Positions 62,724 to 64,000 of a stretch of 64,000 bases of DNA are shown here, piece after piece. Under the pieces are notes generated by a model. The model did not search any database and was not told the origin of the DNA. It saw nothing but the letters and a program-made list of their open reading frames with translations. How positions within the stretch are numbered: position 1 is the first letter of the stretch; each line of letters begins with the position of its first letter. The DNA is from Parapristionchus giblindavisi (Eukaryota > Nematoda > Chromadorea > Rhabditida > Diplogasteridae): the NCBI GenBank assembly GCA_943737045.1, contig CALSFV010000010.1, forward strand, positions 1,054,001 through 1,118,000, given 5' to 3'. The translations under genes and the position numbers were made by a program.

Positions 62724-63556
62724 TTAAGTAGGTTTACCCATTGTTTGAAAAATTGTGGAAAAAGATCAAAGATCAAAATACAAAGATCAAAGATCAAACT
62801 TTAGCAATATAATAAAAACCTTTGTGAACATCTCAATCATATTTAGGAGCTGTCAAATTAAGAGATTTTACCAAAAGAGGCGCAGGGGAGAGATGTGAGA
62901 GAGAGAAAGCTCAAGTTTTTAAAAGCGTACGCTCTCTAACCAAGATGACTTCAGCAGAACATTTGCTGCGGCTCCGAGAGGAATCACAGCTTAACCAAAA
63001 TAAAGGAAATAAATATATCATACATTGCAAAGCTGTCTGCAGAGGAACCATAATTTTCGAAGCCCTCTCCACTGAACAGTAGGAGTCTCAAAATCAGGCC
63101 TTCCAAAAAAAATTGTTGTTCATGCCCTGAGGGCAAATTAAGAGCTATGACTATCATAATATGTGGTAAAACATCACTCGCCACTAGCATCATTTTCGCA
63201 CTTTTCCGTTTTCCCATAGTTTTAAATTTTGGTTGTCAAATTTGCAAACACGCTACATCTTGAAATCAGAGTCAGATCCATTCCGAAATTGCTGACTGTG
63301 CTCCCCAGTGGGTATCTCCATTCTCACAATGTTTCAGAAAGAACAGGACTTCACTAAAGAAATATAAATTTTCAAAAAAGTGTACTTCGGTAGCATCATC
63401 ACTACATAGTAAACTAATTTAATTGCACCAGCACATCATGGTTGTATCCCTTGATAAATTCTATACATTGATTCAAAAGATGACCTTGATTGCTTTCCTG
63501 AATCGGAAGTTATTAAAAAACGAAAAAGTGTCCCATGACTTTTAGGCTACACTGTA

Positions 63557-64000
63557 CATATATCTTTCCTATGGATCTTCAAACTAAATAGCACAAGCGC
63601 CGCAACTCCACCACTTCCATTTTTGTTCAATTTCTCTGTATTCTCTCATTATTTTGCCCATCTTTTAAGGCACTGAAGTCGCCCGTCAAAAAGTAATTAA
63701 ACCTAGTTTTGTAATTTAATGACTAAATAATTTTGTTTGATGTGAAAAAAACAATAGGCAAACCACATTTCCGAAAATCTCCCGAAAGCCAATTTACTGG
63801 AAAGGTGTATATGTATTTTTTTAAATACTCCGCCGAAACAAGTGATGGATCCCAATGCGCCCACTGCGCAGCATGTATTTTTTATGAGTGTTAAATTCGT
63901 CTTCAATCGATCAATCAACCAATTTATCAGTGAATGCTCACAATCTGGTCATGATGAGTCTATAATTACCGCATATTCGTTCTACTTCTTATAAGGATAC
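63557..64000. other. Right flank, no gene recognised
   Basis: A 71-codon minus frame at 63703-63918 has some protein-like composition but no motif or splice partner within the window. Confidence 0.4.

Larger units (their letters stand above)
49996..63554. mobile_element. Giant TA-flanked palindromic element
   Basis: The ends are CAGTGTAGCC and its mirror GGCTACACTG, with TA on both sides (49994-49995 and 63555-63556). The arms pair all along: 50060-50110 with 63435-63490, 51930-52120 with 62815-63000, 52130-53110 with 59690-60660, 53270-53340 with 59570-59640, 53760-53880 with 58370-58500, and 54300-54490 with 57785-57970. They meet near 55075, where 54901-55015 and 55130-55255 mirror each other. 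After removing later insertions it would be roughly 9 kb. The right side has an extra tandem copy of the 57150-57960 units at 56724-57150. No gene of its own is recognisable. CAGTG ends with TA duplication recall Tc1/Tc3, so cross-mobilisation by a Tc1-like transposase is my inference. Confidence 0.85.

Overview
This window looks like AT-rich nematode genomic DNA. The coding sequence is split into short exons bounded by GT donors and T-rich (T)TTCAG acceptors. One gene is a complete nematode-specific Srx chemoreceptor, and the transposons include Tc4/Tc5-type elements sitting in CTNAG sites with TNA duplications. I cannot name the species; a rhabditid or diplogastrid worm would fit. There are no rRNA genes, tRNA genes or CRISPR arrays that I can support.

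Genes. I assembled the exons by hand and checked that splice phases agree at each join. (1) An 11-exon srx-type seven-transmembrane receptor, minus strand, 3687-6139. (2) A 3-exon secreted cysteine-rich protein, minus strand, 13997-15336, whose first intron carries a hAT-type foldback. (3) A 7-exon probably secreted and GPI-anchored protein, plus strand, 22851-32740, with a 5.8-kb intron full of palindromic repeats and a LINE copy in the next intron. (4) A 7-exon six-pass membrane protein, minus strand, 33350-35911. (5) At least 16 exons of a charged, coiled-coil-like protein, plus strand, 39189-46731, with neither end resolved. (6) A 3-exon secreted mini-protein of 58 residues, minus strand, 48584-48959. 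The genes share no obvious pathway; most look like surface or secreted products.

Layout. 1-3000 and 12091-13836 are two diverged copies of one interspersed repeat, each invaded by TTAA-flanked elements. 3.7-6.1 kb is srx and 8.3-9.6 kb is a dead mariner. 16-22.8 kb is gene-poor and rich in CT tracts. 24.2-29 kb is nested inverted repeats and hairpin arrays. 30.2-32.1 kb is a 5'-truncated LINE.

The last quarter, 49996-63554, is the most striking part. It is one very large palindrome with TA-flanked ends beginning CAGTGTAGCC, about 13.6 kb including later insertions. Its left arm carries a dead Tc1-like transposon and a 109-bp perfect hairpin element. Its centre carries a mariner copy. Its right arm carries a 2.1-kb block of further elements. 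The opposite arm preserves the empty site for almost every insertion, so target duplications and relative ages can be read from this one locus.
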